From Acetivibrio saccincola (GTDB lineage: Bacteria > Bacillota > Clostridia > Acetivibrionales > Acetivibrionaceae): 64,000 nucleotides of DNA. The stretch's first letter is position 1; each line of letters opens with the position of its first letter. The translations under genes were made by a program, and so were the position numbers. Of the stretch, positions 46,458-55,580 are shown in pieces. The stretch lies in the NCBI RefSeq assembly GCF_002844395.1, contig NZ_CP025197.1, forward strand, positions 186,001-250,000, in the 5' to 3' direction. The notes under the pieces were generated by a model. It did no database searches and was not told where the DNA came from. It worked only from the letters and a program-made list of their open reading frames with translations.

Positions 46458-48677
46458 TTATTTTTTTATTTGTTTTAATTCAGGTCTTAAAACTATAGTT
46501 GCCAGAGGTGGTACAGTAAGGCTTATGGAATACGACCTGTTGTGGAAAGGCTGGTCTTCTGCTTTTAATGGTTCAAAGTTTCCTACATTACTTCCACCAT
46601 ATTTTTCCCAATCGCTGTTAAAAATTTCTGTATATTCAGCATCAAAAGGTACTCCTATACGGTAGTTGTGGTGTGGGACAGGAGTGAAATTAGATAAAAA
46701 TATCAAACAGTCACGCCAGTCCTTACCCTTTCTTATAAAGGATACTATGCTGTGTTCCCTGTCATTGCAGTCTATCCACTCAAAGCCTTCATAGTTGAAA
46801 TCAACTTCATATAAAGCCTTTTCATTTCTATACAAGTGATTTAAGTCTTTTACATAGGTTTGCATTTTTTTATGCATGTCATAGTCAAGTAAAAACCAGT
46901 CTAAACTTTGTTTATAATTCCATTCAATAAACTGAGCAAATTCACCGCCCATGAATAAAAGTTTCTTTCCGGGATGTCCATACATATATCCATAGCAGGC
47001 ACGCAGTCCTGCAAATTTTTGCCAGTAGTCCCCGGGCATTTTTTCTATCATTGAACACTTTCCATGTACCACTTCGTCATGGGAAAGAACCAGTATGAAG
47101 TTTTCTGAAAAAGCATACATAAGTGAAAATGTTATAAGATCTTGATGGTACTTGCGGTATATAGAGTCCATACTCATATAGCGTAAAAAGTCATTCATCC
47201 AGCCCATATTCCATTTGTAGGAAAATCCTAGACCTCCTACATAGGGGGGCTTGGTGACAAGAGCCCAGGAAGTAGACTCCTCAGCAATCATCATAACCCC
47301 CGGATAATAGCTGAATACCGTGGAATTTAACTGGCGCAGGAACTCTATGGCATCAACGTTTTCTTTTCCACCCCAGCGGTTAGGTATCCATTCCCCGTCC
47401 TTTTTACCGTAGTCTAGATACAGCATTGATGCAACCGCGTCAACCCTGAGTCCGTCTATATGGTATTTGTCAAGCCAGAATAGTGCATTTGATATTAAAA
47501 AGTTTCTGACTTCATGTCGTCCATAGTTAAATATATGGGTACCCCAGTCGGGATGTTCTCCCTGCTTTTGATCGTAGTGCTCATAAAGAGCCGTCCCATC
47601 AAATCTTGCCAAACCATGTCCGTCCTTTGGAAAGTGTGCAGGTACCCAGTCAAGGAGTACGCCTATTCCGTTTTGGTGGCATTTATCTACAAAATACATA
47701 AAGTCCTTTGGCTCACCATATCTGCTTGTTGCAGCATAATAGCCTGTTATTTGATATCCCCAGGAGCCGTCAAAGGGGTGTTCTGCCACAGGAAGAAGTT
47801 GAATATGTGTGTATCCCATTTCCTTTACATATTCTACTAATTGATCTGCCAACTCCCTGTATGTATAAAAACCGTTTTCGTCATTTGAAACCCTTTTCCA
47901 TGAGCCTAAGTGAACTTCGTATATGGAGACCGGTTTATCAAAATTATTTTCCTTGTCCCTTTTCTTCATCCACTCATGGTCATTCCATTCGTAGTTTTCA
48001 AGATCGTACACTATGGAAGCGGTATTTGGCCTTAGCTCAGCATAAAAGGCATAGGGATCACTTTTAACGTACAATTCATCGTGAGGGGTTTTAATTTCAT
48101 ATTTGTATATATCCCCTTCTTTAACGCCGGGAATAAATAACTCCCAAACGCCGGATGAACCCCTGGCTCTCATGGCATGTCTTCTGCCGTCCCATTGGTT
48201 AAAGTCTCCCACAACACTTACACGTTTTGCACAAGGGGCCCACACTGCAAATAAGGTACCCTGAATGCCGTCTATAGTCATTAGATGGGCACCTAATTTT
48301 TCGTATATTTTGTGGTGATTGCCTTCATTGAAAAGGTGTAAATCAAAGTCCGTCAAAACAGGCAGGAAGCTATAGGGATCGTAGGTAGAAAAGGTGTGTC
48401 CCGTATCATCTGTCACTTCTAAAATATACTTGAAAAAATCCGATCTGCCCTCTAACAAAACTTCAAAGAAACCTTTTTCATCCACTAAGTCCATATTGTA
48501 CTTTTCACTGCTAGAGATATCAATTACGTTTATTTCTTTGGCGTTTGGATAAAAAGCACGTACTACAACGGAGTCTTCATGTTCTAAGTAGTGCATACCC
48601 AAAACACTGAAAGGATCCGGGTGTTCAGCATTAATAACTCTTAAAACTTCATCATAATTTGCAGTTGTTTTTACCAT
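46458..48677 (-). CDS. glgB: 1,4-alpha-glucan branching enzyme
   Basis: A 739-residue GH13 enzyme of normal length that introduces alpha-1,6 branches into glycogen. Domains in order are two N-terminal CBM48-like modules ([41 protein letters not shown]), the barrel with [17 protein letters not shown] (nucleophile Asp) and [13 protein letters not shown] (acid/base Glu), [13 protein letters not shown] (transition-state Asp), and a C-terminal beta domain. The ATG at 48677 has AGAGG upstream. It is transcribed towards the ilv cluster as a single gene here; other glg genes are absent. Confidence 0.95.
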   Translation of the reverse strand: MVKTTANYDEVLRVINAEHPDPFSVLGMHYLEHEDSVVVRAFYPNAKEINVIDISSSEKYNMDLVDEKGFFEVLLEGRSDFFKYILEVTDDTGHTFSTYDPYSFLPVLTDFDLHLFNEGNHHKIYEKLGAHLMTIDGIQGTLFAVWAPCAKRVSVVGDFNQWDGRRHAMRARGSSGVWELFIPGVKEGDIYKYEIKTPHDELYVKSDPYAFYAELRPNTASIVYDLENYEWNDHEWMKKRDKENNFDKPVSIYEVHLGSWKRVSNDENGFYTYRELADQLVEYVKEMGYTHIQLLPVAEHPFDGSWGYQITGYYAATSRYGEPKDFMYFVDKCHQNGIGVLLDWVPAHFPKDGHGLARFDGTALYEHYDQKQGEHPDWGTHIFNYGRHEVRNFLISNALFWLDKYHIDGLRVDAVASMLYLDYGKKDGEWIPNRWGGKENVDAIEFLRQLNSTVFSYYPGVMMIAEESTSWALVTKPPYVGGLGFSYKWNMGWMNDFLRYMSMDSIYRKYHQDLITFSLMYAFSENFILVLSHDEVVHGKCSMIEKMPGDYWQKFAGLRACYGYMYGHPGKKLLFMGGEFAQFIEWNYKQSLDWFLLDYDMHKKMQTYVKDLNHLYRNEKALYEVDFNYEGFEWIDCNDREHSIVSFIRKGKDWRDCLIFLSNFTPVPHHNYRIGVPFDAEYTEIFNSDWEKYGGSNVGNFEPLKAEDQPFHNRSYSISLTVPPLATIVLRPELKQIKK

Positions 48678-49038
48678 AATTCATACCTCTTTTTTTGTAT
48701 TTTTTTTAGTATAAGCATTATATTTTTTTATTATTAATATTAAACAAATCCAAATAGTAAAGAATAAGGTTTTGCTTGATAATAAAGGGACAAATAACCG
48801 ATTTTTTATGAACAACTAGAACGGGTTTAATGACAAAATATTACATCGTATTTAAATTTATTTATCACCAAGTATAATAATACCACATTTTAAGTGGACA
48901 TTTCAAATATATTTTATTATTTTTTTATATTATTTGCAAAAAAAATTATTTTATTTTAAAATACACAATAAATATTATATGCAAATGAAGCGAAAATATT
49001 CTCTATAAATACACTTATATAAGGGTTTGGTGTTTAAT
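48678..49038. other. Divergent intergenic region glgB/nagA
   Basis: About 360 bp, very AT-rich, holding the promoters of two divergent genes. No -35/-10 pair stands out from the background, and no operator repeat was found. Confidence 0.4.
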
Positions 49039-50208
49039 ATGAAATTAATAAAAAACGGATTGGTGTTTTATGATAATAATAGTTTTGAGAAAAAAGACAT
49101 ATTAATTAAAGATGGTAAAATTGCAGATATCAGAAGGGGTATATCTAAAAATGGGTGTGAAGTTATAGACGCTGAAGGTTTTTGGGTTTTGCCGGGTTTT
49201 ATTGATATACATACCCACGGGGGTGGGGGATACGACATAATGAATTCAAAATGCCGGGAACTTGAAAGCTTGTCCCGTTTTTTTGTATCAAAGGGTGTGA
49301 CGGCTTTTTTGCCGGCGGTAATGACTGCTCCTTTAGAAGATATGATGAATGCAGTAAGAAATATAAATCAATATATAAATAAGATAAATAAGCCATCTAA
49401 AAATAAAATCCCCGGTGCCAAAATAATTGGCATTAATATGGAAGGACCTTTTATAAGCCAAAAGTACAAGGGGTCACATCCAAAAGAGCATATAATTCCA
49501 CCCTCTGTCTCCCTATTGGAAAGGTTTATACATGAATCAGGGGGAAATATAAAAATAGTAACAGTTGCCCCTGAGGCAGAAAATGCAATTTCCTTTATAG
49601 AACATTTTAAAAGAAGGGGGATAGTTTTTTCTGCAGGGCACACAGGAGCGGACTATAAAGTGGCTGCGCATGCTTTTGAAAAGGGATTTAGCCATGTGAC
49701 CCACCTCTTTAATGCCATGGCCGGCATCCACCACAGAGACCCCGGTATTGCAGGTGCAGCTTTAGAAAGAGATAATATAACTGTAGAGCTTATATGCGAC
49801 GGGGTTCACATTGACCCTGCAATGATAAAAATAGTTTTAAAATGTAAACCTATAGACAATATAGTTTTAATAACAGATTCTATAATTGCCGCAGGCGCCG
49901 GAAATGGTGAATACTCTTTTGCAGGAAAAGAATTGTACATTGAAAATGGATGTGCAAAGCATAAAAACGGGGTTATAGCAGGAAGTGTTGTTACCATGAT
50001 TGACATATTTAAAAACATGGTTGGAAGGTGGGGGGTTCCTATTGAAAACTGCATAAAAATGACCTCTGCAAATGCTGCAAAGGTAGCAGGGATTTATCAT
50101 AAAAAAGGAAGCCTTACATGTGGTAAGGATGCTGATATTATAATTATGGATAAAAAATTAAATTTATTGGCAACCATAGCAGAAGGAAATATAGTATACA
50201 GAGCTTAA
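49039..50208 (+). CDS. nagA: N-acetylglucosamine-6-phosphate deacetylase
   Basis: A 389-residue amidohydrolase; ATG 49039 is preferred over an in-frame TTG at 49027. It has FIDIHTHGGGGYDIMN with the first metal site, NMEGPFISQKYKGSHP with the catalytic-site Glu, and SAGHTGADYKVA. THLFNAMAGIHHRDPG and LITDSIIAAG (catalytic Asp) follow. It releases acetate from GlcNAc-6-phosphate during amino-sugar or peptidoglycan recycling. nagB is not adjacent, so glucosamine-6-phosphate deaminase must be elsewhere. The ribosome site is weak. Confidence 0.93.
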   Translation: MKLIKNGLVFYDNNSFEKKDILIKDGKIADIRRGISKNGCEVIDAEGFWVLPGFIDIHTHGGGGYDIMNSKCRELESLSRFFVSKGVTAFLPAVMTAPLEDMMNAVRNINQYINKINKPSKNKIPGAKIIGINMEGPFISQKYKGSHPKEHIIPPSVSLLERFIHESGGNIKIVTVAPEAENAISFIEHFKRRGIVFSAGHTGADYKVAAHAFEKGFSHVTHLFNAMAGIHHRDPGIAGAALERDNITVELICDGVHIDPAMIKIVLKCKPIDNIVLITDSIIAAGAGNGEYSFAGKELYIENGCAKHKNGVIAGSVVTMIDIFKNMVGRWGVPIENCIKMTSANAAKVAGIYHKKGSLTCGKDADIIIMDKKLNLLATIAEGNIVYRA

Positions 50209-50272
50209 ACTTAAAGTATGAATCTACCGTTTAAAGTGTGGATATACCGTCTAAATATATTATCTGGATATA

Positions 50273-51490
50273 CTATAACCCCATTTCCTTCATATACAAT
50301 TTGACACAGTTCCTGCCCGCCTGTTTTGCCTTATAGAGAGCTACATCGGCGGTTTTTAAAAGGGTTTGTTTATTTGTTGCAAACATTGGGAAAGCACTGA
50401 CCCCAAGGCTGCAGGTTATATTTGGAATCTGGATGTTGTTGATTTTAGGCATAGGTTCTAAAGCAACTGACTCCCGGATTCTTTCGGCAATAGCCATAGC
50501 CGTCCCGGTATCTGTAGCAGGTAAAATAGCTACAAACTCTTCTCCACCGTATCTTGCCACCAAGTCAGTTCTCCTGAGGCATCTTAATATAACCTGTGAG
50601 AACACCACAAGCACTTCATCACCGGCTGCGTGACCGTATGTGTCATTAATGCGTTTGAAGTGGTCAATGTCAAGCATAATGATGCTTAATTTACTTGATG
50701 TTTCAATTTGATTTTCCAGGTACTGTTCAAGGAAACTTCTATTATATAATTTAGTGAGTTTATCTGTGGTTGCCTTTTTGTTAAGCTGGTGAAGTGTCCT
50801 CTTACTGCTTATTATCGGTTTGGCAACTTCAATGTATGATTTTAATTTAGATATAATTGTATCGTCAAAGAAATACCTGGATTTTGTGTAAAGCTGAAGT
50901 ATTCCCAGTGTGAGATTCCCATTAGTTATAGGCAGACAGACATAACTTCCTGTTTTGTGTTCAGGAAGCTGGAAAGCACATGTTATGTCAGTGGCAATAT
51001 TTTTTACATAACATTCACGCCCATATTTTATTAAAGGACAGTATCTGGGTTCCATCCGGCAAAGGGGCATTCTTTCATTTGTTATCCTTTGCCATGTAAT
51101 ATCATTAACTGACCTGTCATTTCTGTAAAACAATGTAACATGATTAACTAAATGCATATTCCTTACAAAAGTATATAAAGTTTCATACACTTCTATTTCA
51201 GAAGATGATCTATGTAAAACGTCGGTAAAGTTTTTAAAATTCTTCAATTCCTTAGCATGAGCATGTTGCTTTGACAAAATAGTTAATAATATACCTAAAA
51301 TTATAACAATAACTAGATATAAAATTCCCGAATATATAGTAGCAAGCAATGTTAAGCTTAACTTGACATTGTTGCTGCACCAGTCAAAAACAATATAAGT
51401 AGGAACAGAGAGAGCTATAGCAGCAAGTATTGCTATAATTGTCAGGCTAAAGGTTCCTAAGCGTTTTTTCAAAGGAGACTTTTTAAACAC
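50273..51490 (-). CDS. Membrane-anchored GAF-GGDEF diguanylate cyclase
   Basis: A 405-residue protein. Two N-terminal membrane spans (FSLTIIAILAAIALSVPTY and a second around ILYLVIVIILGILL) are followed by a GAF-like sensor with paired Cys residues (RMEPRYCPLIKYGRECYVKN). The C-terminal GGDEF domain carries the active-site RYGGEEF. RRTD lies five residues before GGEEF, a classic RxxD inhibitory site, so product feedback is expected. It should make cyclic di-GMP at the membrane. The cysteines in the GAF part could sense redox state or metal (inference). The gene is monocistronic. Confidence 0.9.
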   Translation of the reverse strand: MFKKSPLKKRLGTFSLTIIAILAAIALSVPTYIVFDWCSNNVKLSLTLLATIYSGILYLVIVIILGILLTILSKQHAHAKELKNFKNFTDVLHRSSSEIEVYETLYTFVRNMHLVNHVTLFYRNDRSVNDITWQRITNERMPLCRMEPRYCPLIKYGRECYVKNIATDITCAFQLPEHKTGSYVCLPITNGNLTLGILQLYTKSRYFFDDTIISKLKSYIEVAKPIISSKRTLHQLNKKATTDKLTKLYNRSFLEQYLENQIETSSKLSIIMLDIDHFKRINDTYGHAAGDEVLVVFSQVILRCLRRTDLVARYGGEEFVAILPATDTGTAMAIAERIRESVALEPMPKINNIQIPNITCSLGVSAFPMFATNKQTLLKTADVALYKAKQAGRNCVKLYMKEMGL

Positions 51491-51955
51491 ATCATCACCC
51501 TTCCCGTAAGGATGTTTAGCATTACAAATTAGCTAAATATTCACAAAAATGCAAAGTACGTATAGTAGCGGATAACTTGTAATGATTAACTTTTAATCTC
51601 GAAAGATGCTAAGAAAATCAAACACAATGTCCTGTTCTTTGTCGGTTTAACAAAAGCAACTAAAACATTAACTCCCCCAGATAGATACTTGCCAGTTTAC
51701 ATTTTATATTTTTATTGTGATACTACTATAATAGCACACAACTTGGTTTTTGGAAACAGTTTTATAAACCCATTATATAGCAATAAATTCTAAAGTGCTG
51801 AATTTACAGCTTTTTAGCAGTATTTTTTAAAATAAAATTTTTTATTTTTGTAATATATATCGGAAATTTTAGATTTTTATTTATTTTAAAAAAATCATTT
51901 AAGGTTAAAATCATATAAGGAGAAAAAATATTCAGGGGAAAATCGCAAAAATAAG
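51491..51955. other. Divergent intergenic region upstream of rpsF
   Basis: About 465 bp of AT-rich DNA with no open frame or family motif. Only the rpsF promoter at its right edge is identified. Confidence 0.4.
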
Positions 51956-51984
51956 TTGCAATACAGGTAATTATATGATATAAT
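51956..51984 (+). promoter_or_regulatory. Promoter of rpsF-ssb-rpsR
   Basis: TTGCAA (51956) and a perfect TATAAT (51979-51984) with 17-bp spacing, about 70 bases before the rpsF start. Confidence 0.8.
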
Positions 51985-52003
51985 CTTACCTCGTGGAATC
52001 CTT

Positions 52004-52027
52004 GCCCTGTTCTTTGAAAACAGGGCC
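52004..52027 (+). promoter_or_regulatory. rpsF leader hairpin, possible S6:S18 autoregulatory site
   Basis: GCCCTGTT pairs with AACAGGGC around CTTTGAAA, followed by CCGTTAGTCCGG. rpsF leaders in many bacteria carry an S6:S18 binding element with a conserved CCG near a hairpin. The position and CCG motif fit, but the fold was judged by eye. Confidence 0.35.
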
Positions 52028-52052
52028 GTTAGTCCGGGAGGAGGTGAAGAAG

Positions 52053-52340
52053 GTGTTAAGAAAATATGAAAGTATTTTTATTGTCAATCCTGAATTAGAT
52101 GAAGAAGCGACTAAATCCATAATTGATAAAATTAAAAATTTAGTAGAGTCTGAAGCAGAATTAGAAAACATTGACGAATGGGGAAAAAGAAAGTTAGCCT
52201 ATCAAATTAATTACCACAGCGAAGGATATTATGTGTTGATGCATTTTGTAGCTAAACCGGAATTTATCCAAGAGCTTGACAGAGTGTACAAAATAACTGA
52301 AGAAATTATCAAGTATATTATTGTTAAAAGAAAAGACTAA
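52053..52340 (+). CDS. rpsF: 30S ribosomal protein S6
   Basis: A 95-residue protein beginning at GTG 52053 (LRKYESIFIVNPELDEE), preceded by GGGAGGAGGTG. The open frame extends further upstream into the leader but that part is unlike S6. It has the ferredoxin-like fold signature with DEWGKRKLAYQINYHSEGYYVL and KYIIVKRKD at the end. It binds 16S rRNA together with S18, encoded two genes downstream. The operon rpsF-ssb-rpsR is the conserved Firmicute order. Confidence 0.95.
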   Translation: MLRKYESIFIVNPELDEEATKSIIDKIKNLVESEAELENIDEWGKRKLAYQINYHSEGYYVLMHFVAKPEFIQELDRVYKITEEIIKYIIVKRKD

Positions 52341-52349
52341 GGTGATATT

Positions 52350-52775
52350 ATGAATAAAGTTATTTTAATGGGCAGACTTACAAAGGATCCGGAAATGAGG
52401 TACACAAATACAAACAATATTCCGGTTTGCAGTTTCAGCTTAGCTGTGGACAGGCGTTTTTCCAGGCAAAATGAGGAGAAACAGACGGATTTTTTTCCTA
52501 TCGTTGCATGGAACAAAAATGCGGAATTTTGCTCTAAATATCTTCAAAAGGGCAAGAAGATAGTAGTGGTAGGAAGGCTTCAGACAAGAACATGGGACGA
52601 TAATGAAGGAAAAAGACATTATATAACTGAAGTTATTGCAGAAGAAACTTATTTTGCCGAGAGCAAAAAAGCAGAAGGTTCTTATAATGTTGATGATTAC
52701 AGCCCTATGGCTGTATCTGAACAGCCTTCTGAAGGATTTGTTCCCATTGATGATGACGATGAACTGCCGTTTTAA
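52350..52775 (+). CDS. ssb: Single-stranded DNA-binding protein
   Basis: A 141-residue protein. OB-fold landmarks are MNKVILMGRLTKDPEMRYT, FSLAVDRRFSRQNEEKQTDF, FCSKYLQKGKKIVVVGRLQT and TEVIAEETYF. The short linker ends in the acidic tip DDDDELPF that recruits replication and repair partners. The linker is shorter than in Escherichia coli, giving a compact SSB. It begins nine bases after rpsF. Confidence 0.95.
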   Translation: MNKVILMGRLTKDPEMRYTNTNNIPVCSFSLAVDRRFSRQNEEKQTDFFPIVAWNKNAEFCSKYLQKGKKIVVVGRLQTRTWDDNEGKRHYITEVIAEETYFAESKKAEGSYNVDDYSPMAVSEQPSEGFVPIDDDDELPF

Positions 52776-52860
52776 GAGATCAGATATATTGTTTGTAATA
52801 TTTCTTTTGCAAGGTTACAGTTGTTTTGGAAATTAGGAAGGAAAGGAGGAGCATTGAATA

Positions 52861-53130
52861 ATGACAACTCAGAAAAAGGATAAGAGCAGCAAGGATGAAA
52901 ACAGGGCTTTAAAAATAAGAAGAGCTAAGAAAAAAGTTTGTTCATTTTGTGCTGAAAAGACAGTTGTAATAGATTATAAAGATATCGCAAAATTAAGAAA
53001 GTTTCTTACTGAAAGAGGAAAGATTCTGCCAAGAAGGATTTCCGGAAACTGTGCGAAACATCAAAGGCAAATGACAACTGCTATAAAAAGAGCAAGACAT
53101 ATTGCACTGTTGCCATATACTTCAGACTAG
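52861..53130 (+). CDS. rpsR: 30S ribosomal protein S18
   Basis: An 89-residue basic protein with [19 protein letters not shown] (the Cys pair of the zinc-type S18), [38 protein letters not shown] and LPYTSD at the end. The ribosome site GGAAAGGAGGAGC is strong. It binds S6 on the platform of the small subunit. It is the last gene of the rpsF operon. Confidence 0.96.
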   Translation: MTTQKKDKSSKDENRALKIRRAKKKVCSFCAEKTVVIDYKDIAKLRKFLTERGKILPRRISGNCAKHQRQMTTAIKRARHIALLPYTSD

Positions 53131-53213
53131 AATGCTGTTCACCTTAGGATTATATAATCCTGAAATTGTGCAAATTCTTTTGATAAAATACAACAACTCA
53201 TTAAGAAATCGCA

Positions 53214-53282
53214 AAGGTCCTTCGGACTGGCTGTTAAGGGCGTGTGTAGCACGAGGACAGCCAGGACAAAGGACTTTTTTAT
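53214..53282 (+). terminator. Large two-step hairpin terminator after rpsR
   Basis: GTCCT..GGCTGT pairs with ACAGCC..AGGAC around a 20-nt loop with its own GC-rich arms (GGCGTGTGTAGCACG). An AAAGGAC then leads into six T residues. It closes the rpsF-ssb-rpsR unit. Confidence 0.65.
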
Positions 53283-53520
53283 TATTGTGGGGTATGAAGG
53301 TAATTCCCTTAAGTTCAGCAAGATTTAAAATAGAATATAAAGCAGGTAGTAGATTTAGGCAAAAAGATTTTGAAAATGCTCCAGGAGGTATATAATATGG
53401 AGCAAAAGTAAAATGACATATATATAAATTGCAGATACTTTAAATGAAACTATCCCTCAAAAATTGGGATAAAGTTTGTATGTATGGTGAAATAGGAGAT
53501 GGAGTAAGAGAAGCGTATTT

Positions 53521-54384
53521 TTATTTTCTTTTGCCGTCTTCTGTATTGTCTTTTCCGCATATAGAGATAAGAGAAGCATTCAGCTCCCCTCCCAGAAGTA
53601 TTATAACACTTATCCAGTAAAGCCATATAAGGAGAATGATAATTCCCCCGATACCTCCGTACATATTGGAGTAATTGCTATAATTGTTAACGTATATGGA
53701 AAAGAGCAGGGAAACAATTATCCAGCCTGATGTTGAAAAAATAGCACCAGGAATAACTTCTTTTAAACTTGGGGGATTATTGGGTGTGAAACGGTACAAA
53801 AGAGAAAATACAATGGTCATAGAGGAGAAAGTAATTATATACCGTGTAATATTCCACACTCCAATGAAGAGATGGGAAATACCAAGAAATTGAAATATCT
53901 TTTTACCCACAATTTCACCAAACACCAAAAGTACCAGGGAAAAGAGAATTGCAATTGCCAAAAAAAGAGTGGCAATAATGGAAATACCCCTGACTTTCCA
54001 AAAGGACCGAGATTCTTTCTGGTTAAAAGCCTTATTTAAACCGCTTATAACGGCGTTCATCCCATTTGAAGACATCCATATAGTTGTAATCATACCAATT
54101 GGCAAAAGGGTGCTTTGGCGGGAGGCAATAGCCTGGTTAATTGTATTTAGCACAATATTATAGGATACCTGGGGCAGTGTGTCTGAAAAAAAAGCCATAA
54201 GTTTTTCACTATTTACCGGAGTATAGCTTATTAGGGTAAGCAAAAAAATCAAAAAAGGAAAAAAAGATAAAATAAATGAATATGTAAGCTGCGATGCAAA
54301 AGCAGGGATGTTGTTATCTTTAAAGCGTGAATACATTCTCTTTATAACTGCAAACAGGGTATTATTTGTGTTAAGGAAGAACAT
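53521..54384 (-). CDS. YihY/BrkB-family membrane protein
   Basis: A 287-residue polytopic protein with about six hydrophobic spans, for example LTYSFILSFFPFLIFLLTLI, ISIIATLFLAIAILFSLVLL and GGIIILLIWLYWISVIILLGG. It has the family motifs IPAFASQLTYSFILSFFPF and GAIFSTSGWIIVSLLFSIYV, and NASL after the last span. Formerly annotated as ribonuclease BN, the family is of uncertain function. It lies convergent with the rpsF operon and divergent from galU. Confidence 0.88.
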   Translation of the reverse strand: MFFLNTNNTLFAVIKRMYSRFKDNNIPAFASQLTYSFILSFFPFLIFLLTLISYTPVNSEKLMAFFSDTLPQVSYNIVLNTINQAIASRQSTLLPIGMITTIWMSSNGMNAVISGLNKAFNQKESRSFWKVRGISIIATLFLAIAILFSLVLLVFGEIVGKKIFQFLGISHLFIGVWNITRYIITFSSMTIVFSLLYRFTPNNPPSLKEVIPGAIFSTSGWIIVSLLFSIYVNNYSNYSNMYGGIGGIIILLIWLYWISVIILLGGELNASLISICGKDNTEDGKRK

Positions 54385-54564
54385 TTATACAGCACTCCTT
54401 TGAAAAATCTATATTTATTATATATCTAAATTTAGTATTATAACACCTTAATTCACATATAATTTTTTAAATTGTTGGAATATAGGTATTTCTTTGATAA
54501 AATAAATATTAGATAGATTTAAATTGCCAGACAGATTCAAAATGTGGAAAGAGGTGTATTTAAT

Positions 54565-55434
54565 TTGAAGGTAAGAAAAGCAATAATACCTGCAGCAGGT
54601 TTAGGCACAAGGTTTTTGCCCGCTACAAAAGCACAGCCGAAAGAGATGCTGCCTATAGTGGACAAGCCGACAATCCAATACATAGTAGAGGAAGCAGTTA
54701 AATCCGGAATTGAAGACATAATAATTATATCAGGAAGGAATAAAAGAGCTATAGAAGACCATTTTGACAAATCATATGAGCTGGAACACGAACTTAAAAA
54801 TAAAGGAAAAAGAGAACTTCTCAGTTTAGTGCAGGATATTTCAAATTTAGTGGATATACACTATATACGGCAAAAGGAAGCCAAAGGATTGGGACATGCT
54901 ATTTATTGTGCCAAATCTTTTATAGGAAATGAACCTTTTGCTGTTTTATTAGGTGACGATATTGTAGATTCAGAAGTTCCCTGCTTGAAACAAATGATAG
55001 ATATATACAATGAATACAAAACCACTGTTTTAGGTGTTCAGACCGTCCCGGATGAAGATGTTTCAAAGTATGGAATTGTAGCATGCAGACCGGTGGATGA
55101 CAGGGTGTATAAAGTAAAGGATTTGGTGGAAAAACCCGAAAAGTCAGAGGCACCGTCTAATGTAGCCATTCTTGGAAGGTACATAATCACACCTCAAATA
55201 TTCAAACATCTTGAAAACGCAAAGCCGGGAAAAGGAGGAGAAATCCAATTAACCGACGCTTTAAAAAACCTTATAGGGGAAGAAGCTATATATGCTTATG
55301 ACTTTATTGGAAAGCGCTATGATGTGGGAAATAAACTTGGATTTTTAGAAGCAACGGTGGAATTTGCCCTAAAAAGGGATGAACTAAAAGATGAATTCAC
55401 CGATTACCTGAAAAGAATAGTGCAACAATTGTAA
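54565..55434 (+). CDS. galU: UTP-glucose-1-phosphate uridylyltransferase
   Basis: A 289-residue nucleotidyltransferase beginning on TTG ([20 protein letters not shown]) with GAGGTG eight bases upstream; a GTG at 54544 would place the ribosome site inside the gene. Other motifs are [20 protein letters not shown], the UTP-binding [12 protein letters not shown], the metal-binding LLGDDIV and [12 protein letters not shown]. It makes UDP-glucose for surface polysaccharides and for galactose metabolism. A terminator follows at once, so it is a single-gene unit. Confidence 0.95.
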   Translation: MKVRKAIIPAAGLGTRFLPATKAQPKEMLPIVDKPTIQYIVEEAVKSGIEDIIIISGRNKRAIEDHFDKSYELEHELKNKGKRELLSLVQDISNLVDIHYIRQKEAKGLGHAIYCAKSFIGNEPFAVLLGDDIVDSEVPCLKQMIDIYNEYKTTVLGVQTVPDEDVSKYGIVACRPVDDRVYKVKDLVEKPEKSEAPSNVAILGRYIITPQIFKHLENAKPGKGGEIQLTDALKNLIGEEAIYAYDFIGKRYDVGNKLGFLEATVEFALKRDELKDEFTDYLKRIVQQL

Positions 55435-55455
55435 ATATAAAAAGAACTTTTAAAA

Positions 55456-55505
55456 AAGGGCGGATTGTGGAAACTAATTTCATGCAAATACCGCCCTCTT
55501 TATAT
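55456..55505 (+). terminator. Terminator after galU
   Basis: AAAGGGCGG and CCGCCCTCTTT form a stem around a 27-nt loop that can fold further, with a short T-rich tail. It may also serve the opposing gene at 55581. Confidence 0.6.
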
Positions 55506-55580
55506 TCTCTTTAATCTTTTGACGTTAAAATCCTTTGATATTTAGCACTTAATTAAATTTCAATTTATCATATTTAGTCC

